Assembly: GCA_023356605.1 (NCBI GenBank)
Contig: JAKQYE010000032.1
Coordinates: forward strand, 3,385 to 36,601
Direction: 5' to 3'
Length of the DNA stretch: 33,217 nucleotides
Source: Trichodesmium sp. MAG_R02
Lineage (GTDB): Bacteria > Cyanobacteriota > Cyanobacteriia > Cyanobacteriales > Microcoleaceae
The notes beneath the pieces were generated by a model that worked only from the letters and a program-made list of their open reading frames with translations, was not told where the DNA came from and did no database searches. Position numbers and translations under genes: made by a program. Below are positions 17,375-25,445 of the stretch, one piece after another; within the stretch, counting starts at the first letter, position 1, and each line of letters starts with the position of its first letter.

Positions 17375-17953
17375 GTGAATAACCAATTAAAACTTTCCTT
17401 AGCAGGTATTTTAGCAACCGTTGGTCTCTGGGGTATCATACCTCCTTCAGTTGCCAAGGCAGAACAGTTAGAAAGTACTGACAAAGTAGTTTTCGCCTGC
17501 GTTTCAATTAATTCTGAAGAAAATCAATATGCAACTGTACCTCAAATAGTTCGCGAAACACGGGATACAACTGAGCCTGGACTTTTGGGTGGATATCCCT
17601 TAGTGAAACGAGAAGTTATTCAAGTTTCCTCTAAACCAATGATTGTATGGACTGCTACACTTTCTTCCGATCATCCTAAAGGCGCTTATACTCCTGACCG
17701 TCGTTGTCAATCTGTTAGCACTCGTCTAACTAACCTTGCTTATACCCTAGGGATGCAAACTTTCGCAGATATCAGTCAAATTGGTGTTGTAAACTACGAG
17801 CAAGTGGTTTATGTTTCTTCAGAAGAAGAGCCCAACTTTGATAATGTGGTCTTCACTTTAAAGCCAGAAAATCGTGAAAAATCAGAAGAAGTTCTAACTC
17901 AATTTAAGGATTTCGGACAAGGTACTGCTAGTGACGAGCCTATCTACGAATAA
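17375..17953 (+). CDS. COP23-domain exported protein
   Basis: I start it at the GTG at 17375, which has AGAGG upstream and makes a clean signal peptide (NNQLKLSLAGILATVGLWGI followed by PPSVAKA); the frame is open to an ATG at 17312, but that adds a charged leader. The mature part contains VVFACVS, then KPMIVWTATL, then YTPDRRCQSVSTRL, a cysteine pair and layout matching COP23, the circadian oscillating protein first described in a unicellular cyanobacterium. The C-terminal 40 residues are acidic. The role of COP23 is not known; it is an exported or membrane-associated protein whose amount follows a daily rhythm in that species. The product is 192 residues and is transcribed alone. Confidence 0.8.
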   Translation: MNNQLKLSLAGILATVGLWGIIPPSVAKAEQLESTDKVVFACVSINSEENQYATVPQIVRETRDTTEPGLLGGYPLVKREVIQVSSKPMIVWTATLSSDHPKGAYTPDRRCQSVSTRLTNLAYTLGMQTFADISQIGVVNYEQVVYVSSEEEPNFDNVVFTLKPENREKSEEVLTQFKDFGQGTASDEPIYE

Positions 17954-18515
17954 GTTATTTTAGTAGAAATGTTGAGGGAATAACTAAGGGAATAAATTTT
18001 CCCTCTTCACTTCTTTTTATTAACTTAAGTACAGATTTCATCAAGTATGAGCTATTACACTGTTTATTAAAGACTTTTCACCCCGTATCTTGAATAGGAT
18101 AGTAGAGGATAACTAAGCATAAGAGTAATTAGCATTAACTTATGTACTAATTATTTAATAACTGAAGTTTCACCAAAGATAGTATTAGTGCATGAGAGCT
18201 AGTATTATAGCTTTATCTGCATAGATGCCTATAAAGGTTTTATCATATTCGAGTCATTGTATTAGTCTACAACACTATCCCTAAATTTCCAGGAAAATCT
18301 TTTCCAAAATTTATGAATATAGGAAAAAAATAATTAAAGTTTATTGATAATGGACTAACCATTCATCGGACACTTATAGCTTAGTCTGCCCTAGGTTTGT
18401 GTCTGCTCCAACTACTTTATAAATAAATTTATCACCTAAATTATATCAACTATAAAAATTATTTTTAAACTCAAGGCAAACTGTTAAAATATAGTTAATT
18501 GACGATTTAATAAAA
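17954..18515. other. Gene-free stretch between two exported-protein genes
   Basis: Apart from a possible terminator just after the COP23 gene, I see nothing definite. On the minus strand near 18140-18180 a short frame ends IFGETSVIK, faintly like YFGDTPIIK next to the 365-bp repeat, but this is too weak to call. Confidence 0.4.
17987..18004 (+). terminator. Possible weak terminator after the COP23 gene
   Basis: AGGGAA and TTCCCT form a 6-bp stem around a TAAATT loop, 34 bases after the stop codon. A T-rich tract (CTTTTTATT) follows about 8 bases later rather than directly, so termination would be weak. Confidence 0.35.
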
Positions 18516-18531
18516 TAACGCTTAAGCGTTA
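18516..18531. promoter_or_regulatory. Perfect 16-bp palindrome, TAACGCTTAAGCGTTA
   Basis: A perfect inverted repeat 45 bases upstream of the start of the short exported protein gene. It could be an operator for a dimeric regulator or a small hairpin in the 5' leader. It is not followed by a T tract, so it is not a terminator. No second copy was noticed in the window. Confidence 0.5.
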
Positions 18532-18575
18532 ATTTGTTTGCTCAAGTATTTCAATTAATTACTCAGAGGAAAGCC

Positions 18576-18923
18576 ATGAAAATTACAACTACTTCAACTT
18601 TATTTAGTGCAACAATAGCAATGCTTTTCACTGTTAGCTTAACTGCTAATCCCGGAAAAGCTCAAGAAAAACCAGCAACTAATAATATTAGTTCCTCAGA
18701 GCAATTATTGAGTAACAATGCTAATAGCTTTTCGAGTGGTAAAAGTATGAGCTTAACTAAAGAATCTACAACAACTAGAGGTAGATATGGGTTATCTCAA
18801 GGCGAACTGGATGAGGTAACAAATAATATTAACCTACAAATGCGTAACAATAGAGATCCTAGATGGCAAAGAGAGAAAGTCTGGTTTGAAGAAAAGTGGA
18901 ATTCTTTTTCTACAGACTTTTAG
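18576..18923 (+). CDS. Short exported protein of unknown function
   Basis: The ATG at 18576 is preceded by AGAGGAA at good spacing and opens directly into a signal peptide (MKITTTSTLFSATIAMLFTV, then SLTANPGKAQ); an upstream in-frame ATG at 18534 lacks both. The mature protein is about 88 residues, rich in Ser, Asn and Thr for the first half, then more charged (RGRYGLSQGELDEVTNNINL, ending KVWFEEKWNSFSTDF). I recognise no family. It converges with the protease gene, which ends 18 bases away on the other strand. Confidence 0.7.
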   Translation: MKITTTSTLFSATIAMLFTVSLTANPGKAQEKPATNNISSSEQLLSNNANSFSSGKSMSLTKESTTTRGRYGLSQGELDEVTNNINLQMRNNRDPRWQREKVWFEEKWNSFSTDF

Positions 18924-18940
18924 CCAGTCTTAATTGTAAG

Positions 18941-19759
18941 TTAATTGCGGATTAATGAAGCTGGAATTCCCCAACTTAAGGATTCCATTTTTTTGAATTG
19001 CTTAATAGATGGTCGAGAACCATCTATAAAATGAAATGCTCCAATTCCGGCAATGGGATACTTTGACCGTCCGTTAATGCCAATTAACTGACCTTTACTA
19101 TTCAAAATCGGTCCACCACTCATACCACTTTTAATATCATTAGTATAACCTAATTGGTATCCTTGCCTGAGGGTGCGACTGGTTAGCATTTCTATAGACC
19201 CTACAGTTAACTGAAAAGCTTGACTGCCCCAAGTAAGGGTACTACCTATTTGTGAAGAGTCAGTTTGATCCCAGTTAGGAAAACCTGCAGCAAAAGTGGT
19301 TTCTCCTACTAAGGGCTGATTAGTTTTTACTATTTCTACTACTTGATAAAAGCGATCGCTAGTAAACTCTAATAATGCTACATCCAAATTACCTATTTTA
19401 GGAGTGGAAATTAATGTAGCTTGATGAGTTATCCCATCTCCACTCATAATTTGGTAAAATTTCTTCGAGTTATTCTCAATTACATGATGATTTGTAACAA
19501 CAGTGTAAGTATTATCTTCCTTTCCCACTATCACTCCAGAGCCGGCACTATTGTCTGTAAAAATTCTTACCGTAACTTGTTTAGCAATATTAGATATTGA
19601 TGATGGATACTTTTGTGACTCTACTGCACTAGGTTTCGTATAATAAGCTGAATTTTCTACTCTGGTTTGAGAGTAAGCATTCGGTGAAAATGTGGTGATG
19701 CAACATAGTAAAGCTAGTATCTTACTACTTAAGTTGAAGATTGACTTACTCTGTTTCAT
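18941..19759 (-). CDS. Exported trypsin-like serine protease (S1 family)
   Basis: The 272-residue protein has a signal peptide (hydrophobic 12-23, likely cleavage near NAYS-QT at 30). The catalytic triad is visible: His92 in VVTNHHVIE, Asp126 in NLDVALLEF and Ser214 in KSGMSGGPILN. There is no PDZ domain, so it is not a DegP-type protease; it is of the short S1 type common in cyanobacteria with a bare protease domain. It would act in the periplasm or outside the cell. GIGAFHFIDG and the final WGIPASLIRN close the fold. A HIP1 site lies inside the gene at 19352. Its substrates are unknown. Confidence 0.9.
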   Translation of the reverse strand: MKQSKSIFNLSSKILALLCCITTFSPNAYSQTRVENSAYYTKPSAVESQKYPSSISNIAKQVTVRIFTDNSAGSGVIVGKEDNTYTVVTNHHVIENNSKKFYQIMSGDGITHQATLISTPKIGNLDVALLEFTSDRFYQVVEIVKTNQPLVGETTFAAGFPNWDQTDSSQIGSTLTWGSQAFQLTVGSIEMLTSRTLRQGYQLGYTNDIKSGMSGGPILNSKGQLIGINGRSKYPIAGIGAFHFIDGSRPSIKQFKKMESLSWGIPASLIRN

Positions 19760-19855
19760 ATTCTTAAGATTTATTAAAAAAAAGACGTTTACAATAAAGA
19801 TATAGAACCTATTTCCTATGATTTTGACAAGCTCTTGTAATGGCCTAGTGGAAAA

Positions 19856-19911
19856 TATTTATACTAATGATGGTTAAACCAAGAAGCTGTAAAGCTAAAG
19901 ATTAGGCAAAG
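19856..19911. repeat. Dispersed repeat, copy 1
   Basis: TATTTATACTAATGATGGTT through GATTAGGCAAAGA matches 31087-31141 (TATTTATACGAATCATGATT through GATTAGGTAACGA) at roughly three positions in four, including a shared AAACTGTAA-like centre. The nature of the repeat is unknown. Confidence 0.55.
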
Positions 19912-20003
19912 ATATTTCGAATTGGTTCCAGAAATTTTCCTGATAACTGATAACTGGAATAACACCACCGAGTTTATTTCAATAAACTTGAAACTATGAT
20001 GGC

Positions 20004-20144
20004 CATAGCAGCAATCCCCCCATAGTTTGTAACAATTCAAAAATTAGAAATAAACTTCGAAAGTTTTATCCATTAACCAATACTCCGAACCTATTCTCAA
20101 AAAGTGGTAAGATTTTTGACATGAACAAAATAGGAATTCTGTAT
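20004..20144. repeat. TATAGCAGTCC-type 139-bp MITE, diverged copy
   Basis: It aligns with the copies at 11922 and 32628 along the whole length (CATAGCAG...ATAGTTTGTAACAA...AAATAAAC...ACCTATTCT...ATTTTTGACATGAAC...ATAGGAATTCTGTA) but with many substitutions. It is an old copy. Confidence 0.6.
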
Positions 20145-20420
20145 CTCTACCTTAGTTAGTGTTAGAGAAAGCTTCATGGTTGCTTTCATAAATGAATTGT
20201 TGCAAGTAGTTAAATTAACTACTTGAACCAGAATTAGGTATATATGTTGATTAAATTCAGTCCAGTCACAAATAATTTATTTAGCCATAGCTATGTAATT
20301 GAGTTTTTCAGAAAAAATGACTGTAAGGAACTGAGTCCGCATTGTACAATATAGCAGTCACAAAAACAAATTATCCGAATAAAGATTTTGTAAATTTTTT
20401 TTCCGGGATTTTAACTTTAC

Positions 20421-20672
20421 CGAAAAAACCGATTTAAAGCCTCGCCCATCAGCGGGCGACTTTTTAGTTGATTTTTTTCCACAGGTTATGTTATGGTGAT
20501 ATTGAGTTTACAAGAAGAAATATATTAGTCGCGGGTGGGCCATCCGACAGGTCGGCCAGTATAAGACTACTGCCAAGGTAGCAGCAGTCTGTGAGATGTC
20601 AGCCCGCCGAAGGGCTAGGGGTCGGTAGTAATCTCCGTGCCTCTAGGGCGGGGGGTATGTCAAATTTGACAA
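20421..20672 (+). ncRNA. HEARO/omega-RNA-like structured RNA in an IS200/IS605-like element, copy 2
   Basis: It starts directly after TTAC (20417-20420) with CGAAAAAACCGATTTAAAGC, then a strong left-end hairpin (TCGCCC-ATCA-GCGGGCGA) and TTTTTAGTTG shared with copy 1. The structured part begins with AAATATATTAGTCGCGGGTG and keeps AAGACTACTGCCAAGGTAGC, GTGAGATGTCAGCC and CTCCGTGCC. It ends in TGTCAAATTTGACA, a perfect 14-bp palindrome at 20658-20671, in the place where copy 1 has TGTCAAATATGATA. No iscB follows. About 450 bp downstream lies a tnpB C-terminal fragment. Confidence 0.65.
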
Positions 20673-21123
20673 GAACTAAGTTGTTGTGAATACCGTGATT
20701 ATTGACAGATAGCAATCCTAGCTAAAAACAACTTGCTATGGGAGTCTCAATGTAATTCTCTTGGTAGCATACATGCTCTCTATGTAAATATCCTGCCTAA
20801 AAAGTAATCGCTTTGAGTAAAAAAATTTAGAGATAAACAGACAAAAAAGTCAAGGTAGGTCTTAAAAGCTCAAGCGAAATATAACTTGAATAGATTTTAT
20901 TTGAAACAAAATTTGCAAATTCCTAATTATAAATATGTCCCCCTATGGCTCCCTCCCAGAATGGGTTGGGGGTTGGTTACTTTTGTTTGCCATGCCAAAA
21001 ACATTCAAATTCTCTGAGTTTGCTCTTGGTTGATTTAAAAACGTTTGTTAGCATTTATCTGATATCTTTACTAAAGTAACGAGACAGTTTATAATTACTT
21101 CATAGGCGTAGCTTCATACTAAG
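20673..21123. other. Gene-free stretch between RNA copy 2 and the tnpB fragment
   Basis: It includes GATAGCAATCCTAGC near 20706, like a MITE end, and a GC-rich patch CCTCCCAGAATGGGTTGGGG near 20949. No gene, and no recognisable upstream part of tnpB. Confidence 0.4.
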
Positions 21124-21369
21124 ATTTCGGAGTTAGTAGCAGTAGATAGATTTTTTCCATCATCAAAGACTTGCTCTAACTGTCCTCATGTTCTAGATTA
21201 GCTATTAAAAGTTAGGACTTATGACTGCCGTGAATGTAAATTGTCAATAGATAGAGATTTAAACGCCAGTATAAATTTGAGGAAGGGAGTGGGTAATTCT
21301 AAGGTGTCCAATGAACGTCAGACGCACTCAGGAAATTTGGTTGGCTCGAGAGTGAATGCCTGTGGATGA
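21124..21369 (+). pseudogene. C-terminal fragment of a TnpB (IS200/IS605 family) gene
   Basis: One frame reads VAVDRFFPSSKTCSNCPHVL, a stop codon, then VRTYDCREC and SIDRDLNASINL before the final TGA at 21367. This is the TnpB zinc ribbon (two CxxC pairs) and the RuvC-III motif with its catalytic Asp in DRDLNA. Only the one internal TAG breaks the reading, but everything upstream of the zinc ribbon is missing. In TnpB elements the 3' end of the gene overlaps the guide RNA, so the 21250-21480 region may hold an RNA remnant as well. Confidence 0.85.
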
Positions 21370-21834
21370 GTAACCGCTGACGGCCTCGGTAGAAACATCA
21401 AATGGTCACGTTATGCAACCCTTTGTATTGGTTTGTTCACGGGGTAACAAGCTAGTTAAAAGCTATATAGAGAAGGGGATTTGCCTTCTGGGGCTGCAGA
21501 ATATTTCAACAAAAACAGGACTTACGCAAAGACACTAATTGTAGTGTAAATATCGGATCAGGATTATCAAAAACACACCACATATAGAAGCAATACGTAA
21601 GTCCTGAAAAAGAAAATAGTTGTTAAGGATGACATTCATGGATTATTATTGTATAGGTTCAAAATTTTGACACCCTTAGTGATGTTAGTGATGTCAGGAA
21701 ATTATTTCATCCTTTAGGTATGCTTAGGTAGTGTAGCCTAAGTTAATGAGATTGGTATAATAAGAAATGAGTTGACAAATCATCCAGAAATTTGTACTTA
21801 AGAACTTAGATTAGAATCTGATTCAATATTAACC
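21370..21834. other. Gene-free stretch upstream of the DUF1400 gene
   Basis: It contains the possible 3' end of the tnpB-associated RNA (to about 21480), the CAGGACTTACG repeat at 21516-21606, and otherwise nothing I can name. TATAGC-type ends were not found. Confidence 0.45.
21516..21606. repeat. CAGGACTTACG-ended inverted-repeat element, copy 1
   Basis: It starts CAGGACTTACGC and ends ACGTAAGTCCTG, making a 91-bp element with about 12-bp inverted ends. A shorter copy is at 30413-30476, sharing GTAGTGYAAATATC inside. It is probably a MITE or the fused ends of an insertion sequence. Confidence 0.75.
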
Positions 21835-22374
21835 ATGCAATTACAAAATCTGCTGTCCCGTAGTCCATTAATTATTTTGGGTGTCCTCGCTGGGGTTATG
21901 ATTTCTCATAAAAGGGCGATCGCAACCAGTAAAATTGTCATAGATATAGCTGGGCCAATAAAAGCCTCCATAAAAGTTAAGGATCTACGACTATTTGCAG
22001 AAACGGGTGAAACTACCAAAACAATTTCTCAAGCTATAGGCATATCAAAAGTTAACCCTAATACAATTCGTGGGCTAATGAAATTAGAAGTAGGAGCAAA
22101 TGTTGACAACCTAACCAAAGTGCTGTACAGCAATCTGGGCCTGAATTTAACTCAAGGTGTTGCCGAAGTAGTTACAACTAGGCATAAATATGAAAGTGAT
22201 AAAGCTCTACGTTCTGCCATTATCCTAGCAGCAGCAGACGATAACCGAGTATCAGTCCTAGAAATTCTTGAAAAATACCCCACCGCAGAAATGCACATCG
22301 ATGTAGGTAAGATTAACAAAATTGTAGAAAAAGTAAAAGAAACTATCGGTAATTTAGGAGAACTACTCAATTAA
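21835..22374 (+). CDS. DUF1400-domain exported protein
   Basis: The 179 residues begin with a signal peptide (hydrophobic 10-24, then HKRAIATSK). The rest fits DUF1400, a domain best known as the N-terminal part of some cyanobacterial alpha/beta hydrolases: DIAGPIKASIKVKDLRLFAE, then an ALRSAIILAAAD helix and VLEILEKYPTAEMHIDV. Here it stands alone with no hydrolase domain and no frame continuing one downstream. Function unknown; it would be periplasmic or membrane-attached. It is transcribed alone, and a HIP1 site lies at 21916. Confidence 0.75.
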   Translation: MQLQNLLSRSPLIILGVLAGVMISHKRAIATSKIVIDIAGPIKASIKVKDLRLFAETGETTKTISQAIGISKVNPNTIRGLMKLEVGANVDNLTKVLYSNLGLNLTQGVAEVVTTRHKYESDKALRSAIILAAADDNRVSVLEILEKYPTAEMHIDVGKINKIVEKVKETIGNLGELLN

Positions 22375-22581
22375 GTCCTTACTGATGGTGTAAACTGCGA
22401 AACCGCGAGATTTCTAATCTCAACCTCACATTTTAGGTTTTTGCTTTAAGGTTCGAACAGAGTAAGTCTTGGAAACTATATGGGATGAAGTAGAGTCCAC
22501 ATAATTGATGTTAGAGAATCTTGTGCCATTTCGCCTATAGCAGAGTCAGGAGGATATAAAACTCACGATACTTCAACGACT

Positions 22582-22863
22582 TTAAAGCTTAAATGTAGCT
22601 TCACTATCTTCACCAGTATTATCTGGCTTAGGAGTTTCCCAATCAACTGACGCATCTTCTATATATTGACTTTCTATGAGGAATGCTCCTTTCTCAAAAC
22701 GAACAGTCCAGTAGTTTCCTGGTTGACAACTCAAAATAGTTCCTACTTCACCTAAACGTACTACATTAGGAGGACGTAACATCGGCATTGATTCAGCAGT
22801 TTTAATGTATTGTGGTTGAACTACTAATCTCACTTTCTGGCCAATGTCAAATTCTATTCCCAT
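22582..22863 (-). CDS. sipA: Regulatory protein SipA (DUF3148)
   Basis: The 93 residues match the SipA layout: FDIGQKVRLVVQPQYIKTAE, then the signature MPMLRPPNVV, LGEVGTIL and YWTVRFEKGAFLIESQYIE. SipA is a small SH3-like protein of cyanobacteria that binds the sensor kinase NblS and alters its control of the regulator RpaB, which governs high-light and stress genes. The acidic C-terminal tail (DNTGEDSEATFKL) is variable in the family. It is divergently transcribed from rbfA with about 460 bases between. Neither nblS nor rpaB is in the window. Confidence 0.88.
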   Translation of the reverse strand: MGIEFDIGQKVRLVVQPQYIKTAESMPMLRPPNVVRLGEVGTILSCQPGNYWTVRFEKGAFLIESQYIEDASVDWETPKPDNTGEDSEATFKL

Positions 22864-23322
22864 TAATTTACCTCTACAATATTGGCTTTATATTATGTCT
22901 TATCCCTTGAATAATATTATATTATCCGTCAATCATATAATTTAGGGGTAAGTAAGTCAAGATTAAAAAATTGATACAAGACTTTTTGGGGAAATATTTT
23001 GTGCTACAACCAATAAACATTTTATTTCTAAGTTGAAGTTGGCATGGCAAGATAGCAAGAGTTCCTCATTTTTTTGAATAATTTATTTTTCGACGATCAC
23101 CACCAACCAAAACTATTAAAAATAGGTAGACTGAACACAGAACTTCAGCTAATTATTAAAAGCTCAACTAACTAGAGATTTAATTGTGGCAAACCCATCT
23201 AAATTTGCTATTTGCTGATTTCGATATTAAGTTTTTTTGAAAATTTGCACTATGGCTGACATAATTCTAGGTAAGGTATTACAATAAACGTGGTGAGTAT
23301 GAAATTATAGAGGGTAATGATC
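22864..23322. other. Divergent promoter region between sipA and rbfA
   Basis: AT-rich DNA with no repeat, RNA or reading frame that I can support. Promoters for both genes should lie here. Confidence 0.4.
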
Positions 23323-23736
23323 ATGGCTACAGGTCGTCGCGTTTCCCGAATTGCCTCATTAATAAAGCAAGAAATCAGCCAGATGTTGCTCCATGGAATC
23401 AAAGATAACCGCGTGGGTATTAGTATGGTCAGTGTCACAGATGTAGATGTTTCTGGAGACTTGCAACACGCTAAAGTATTTGTAAGTATCTACGGCTCTG
23501 ACCAAGTAAGGTCGGAGACTATGGCAGGTTTAAGGTCTGCAACTGGCTATGTCCGCGGTGAATTGGGTCATAGAATGCGTCTGCGTAGAACTCCAGAAGT
23601 TCAGTTTATTGAAGACCGTTCTCTAGAGCGGGGGACTGAAATTATCTCACTTTTAAATAAGCTTTCCCAAGAACGACAAAAACACCAAACAGAAGATATT
23701 GTCCATCAGGAGCCTCAACAGGACATAATAGAGTAA
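23323..23736 (+). CDS. rbfA: 30S ribosome-binding factor A
   Basis: RbfA binds the maturing 30S subunit and is needed for late processing of 16S rRNA. The 137 residues show the family's N-terminus ([20 protein letters not shown]) and its KH-like core ([40 protein letters not shown], then [10 protein letters not shown]). I choose the ATG at 23323 rather than the one six bases earlier: MAT is the normal cyanobacterial start, and GAGGG lies at the right distance from it. The Gln-rich tail is variable. The GH3 pseudogene begins 29 bases downstream and was probably in the same unit. Confidence 0.95.
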   Translation: MATGRRVSRIASLIKQEISQMLLHGIKDNRVGISMVSVTDVDVSGDLQHAKVFVSIYGSDQVRSETMAGLRSATGYVRGELGHRMRLRRTPEVQFIEDRSLERGTEIISLLNKLSQERQKHQTEDIVHQEPQQDIIE

Positions 23737-24360
23737 ATAATTCCTAAATCCTTCATTATTAAACTATGAATTTAGTAGAGAAGGTTGCTCAGATGTCCGT
23801 AGTGAAGCCTCTGGACATTTGTTTGACGATTAAGTTCGTTATCCAGACAGGGCTACCCCCTAACAGCCAGCTTCAATATTGGATAAAAGACTTGGGGTGG
23901 GAAGGATGATTTTTATGAGTGGAAGTGCTATGGACTTGGTAACTCCTATCCAAAAACTTCAGTCTTGGGCCATAAATTCTTTACTGTTAGCTACTGATAT
24001 TGAGGAAGGAGTTGGTCAAAGGTTTGTTAGAGCAACTGACTTTTCTCCACCAATGGAGATCCCTGCTATTACTAAAACTAATTTGAAAAAAGCCCAGGAG
24101 GACACTGAAACTATAGGAGCTATTACAGCTCAAGCAGCTATGGCTATTTGTGGGAATTGGGTATTAGCTCCAATGGTAAGTGGGAATAATGATTCTAATC
24201 ACCCAGTCATTAATATTGGGGCTTTTGGAGAAACGACAGTATCAGTTATTCAATTGGCAAAGGCTTTGATTTGGGGCCCTCAACAATATCTAGTTTTGGC
24301 TACTGCCCACAAATTTTCTAAGTGTAGGGAATACGGCTATTGATTCTCATTTTGATTTAC

Positions 24361-24735
24361 TGAAAAATTGGGCTTAAAGCTTTCCCCATAAGCGGGAGAT
24401 TTTCCATGCTATAATGGGATAGGTTTGAATAACCGCCGAGCCTCATAAATACTGTAGAAAAGAAAAGGTTCGTTGGAACTCCGCTGGCTGAGAGTTGAAC
24501 TTGGGAAGCCCTTAACCCATGGCCATTTTCTTTCCTGAAGGCACAAATAAAGACTCACAAAATTTTTTTGTAAGTCGCCCTCGGGCATTCCGAGACACTA
24601 AACGAACTTGGAGGTTAGCCTAACCCACCCAGCAAGAGGGTTTGGTTCACTAGACCGTGAGACGTCTACCTACCGAGGAGCTACGGAACTCTGGGGCCCC
24701 GTTCCTTGAGGCCAGGGAAGATGTCGAGAGTTATA
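24361..24735 (+). ncRNA. HEARO/omega-RNA-like structured RNA element inserted in the GH3 gene, copy 3
   Basis: The left boundary is directly after TTAC (24357-24360), which belongs to the GH3 codons for DL. The element begins TGAAAAATTGGGCTTAAAGC and has a degenerate left-end hairpin (TCCCC-ATAAG-CGGGAGA). It carries about 120 bases not present in the other copies (24410-24540), including GGTTCGTTGGAACTCCGC. From about 24560 the structured part reads AGCCTAACCCACCC, GTGAGACGTCTACCTACC and GGAGCTACGG, ending GAAGATGTCGAGAGTTATA. Host sequence resumes with CATGACCGGGAAAAT, which translates into the GH3 frame. So the unit is about 375 bp, contains RNA only, and ends where the RNA ends. Confidence 0.7.
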
Positions 24736-25352
24736 CATGACCGGGAAAATGGATTGGCAGAAGTTGAATTATTTCCTTTTGTTTAGGCAATAGCTACTGG
24801 GGTAGATTATATGATGAGTTCCCTATTTGTTGATTTCAAGCAGGAATGAAAAACTACCAGCTACTTAATATCACAAAATTATCATAGGCCAGTTACGCCA
24901 AAAGTTAGGTTTTAAGGGATTAGTTGTAACTGATGCTTTGGTAATGGGAGTGATTCCTAATCGTTATGGTTTGGCCGAAGTGTCTGTTTGAGCTTTGGAA
25001 GCTGCTGCAAATGTTTTGCTTATCCCTTTAGATTCGGAGGCGACGATTAATACTATTTATTATGTGGTAATTCAAGACCCAATTTCCTGAATAACGAATT
25101 GATAAATCTTCGCAAAGAATTTCCTAAGTCAAAACAAAAGTTTATCCTAGCTGGCTACTCGAAAATGAAAAAATACCAGAGTATATCTATACTTCCTACA
25201 TACAATTTAGTTTAAAAGTTAGCTCAAATACAGGCACAAGGAAAGTGTAGCTAAAACTTTAGAAGACTCTATTCAATCAGGAGAAAGCTATCTCACTCCA
25301 AATACAGATGATAATAATTTACATAAACCCAATTTAGTGTTTGTAGGGAATA

Positions 25353-25445
25353 TATAGTCATTTAAAATAAGAATAAAACACTTTTTCTACTGAAACTTAG
25401 TTATAGCAAGGAAATTTTATATCAATCTAATTTAAAATTACTATA
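25353..25445. repeat. IS630-type MITE, copy 2 (inside the GH3 pseudogene)
   Basis: A 93-bp copy with ends TATAGTCATTTAAAATAAGA and (reverse) TATAGTAATTTTAAATTAGA. It is inserted between the GH3 codons LVFVGN and LNAPLL at a TA, as expected for IS630-type transposition. Confidence 0.85.

Larger units (their letters stand above)
19760..20420. other. Gene-free stretch with two dispersed-repeat copies
   Basis: It contains a dispersed repeat at 19856-19911 and a diverged 139-bp MITE at about 20004-20144. A short TATAGCAGTC sequence at about 20350 may be another MITE end. No reading frame of interest. Confidence 0.5.

Noticed and set aside
18130-18260. Minus-strand IFGETSVIK similarity to YFGDTPIIK near 7735
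   Set aside because: Only about nine residues match, with stops on both sides; too short to support a shared gene family.
24420-24545. tRNA-like GGTTCGTTGGAAC segment in RNA copy 3
   Set aside because: The loop resembles a T-arm, but no acceptor stem, anticodon arm or CCA-compatible end could be placed around it.
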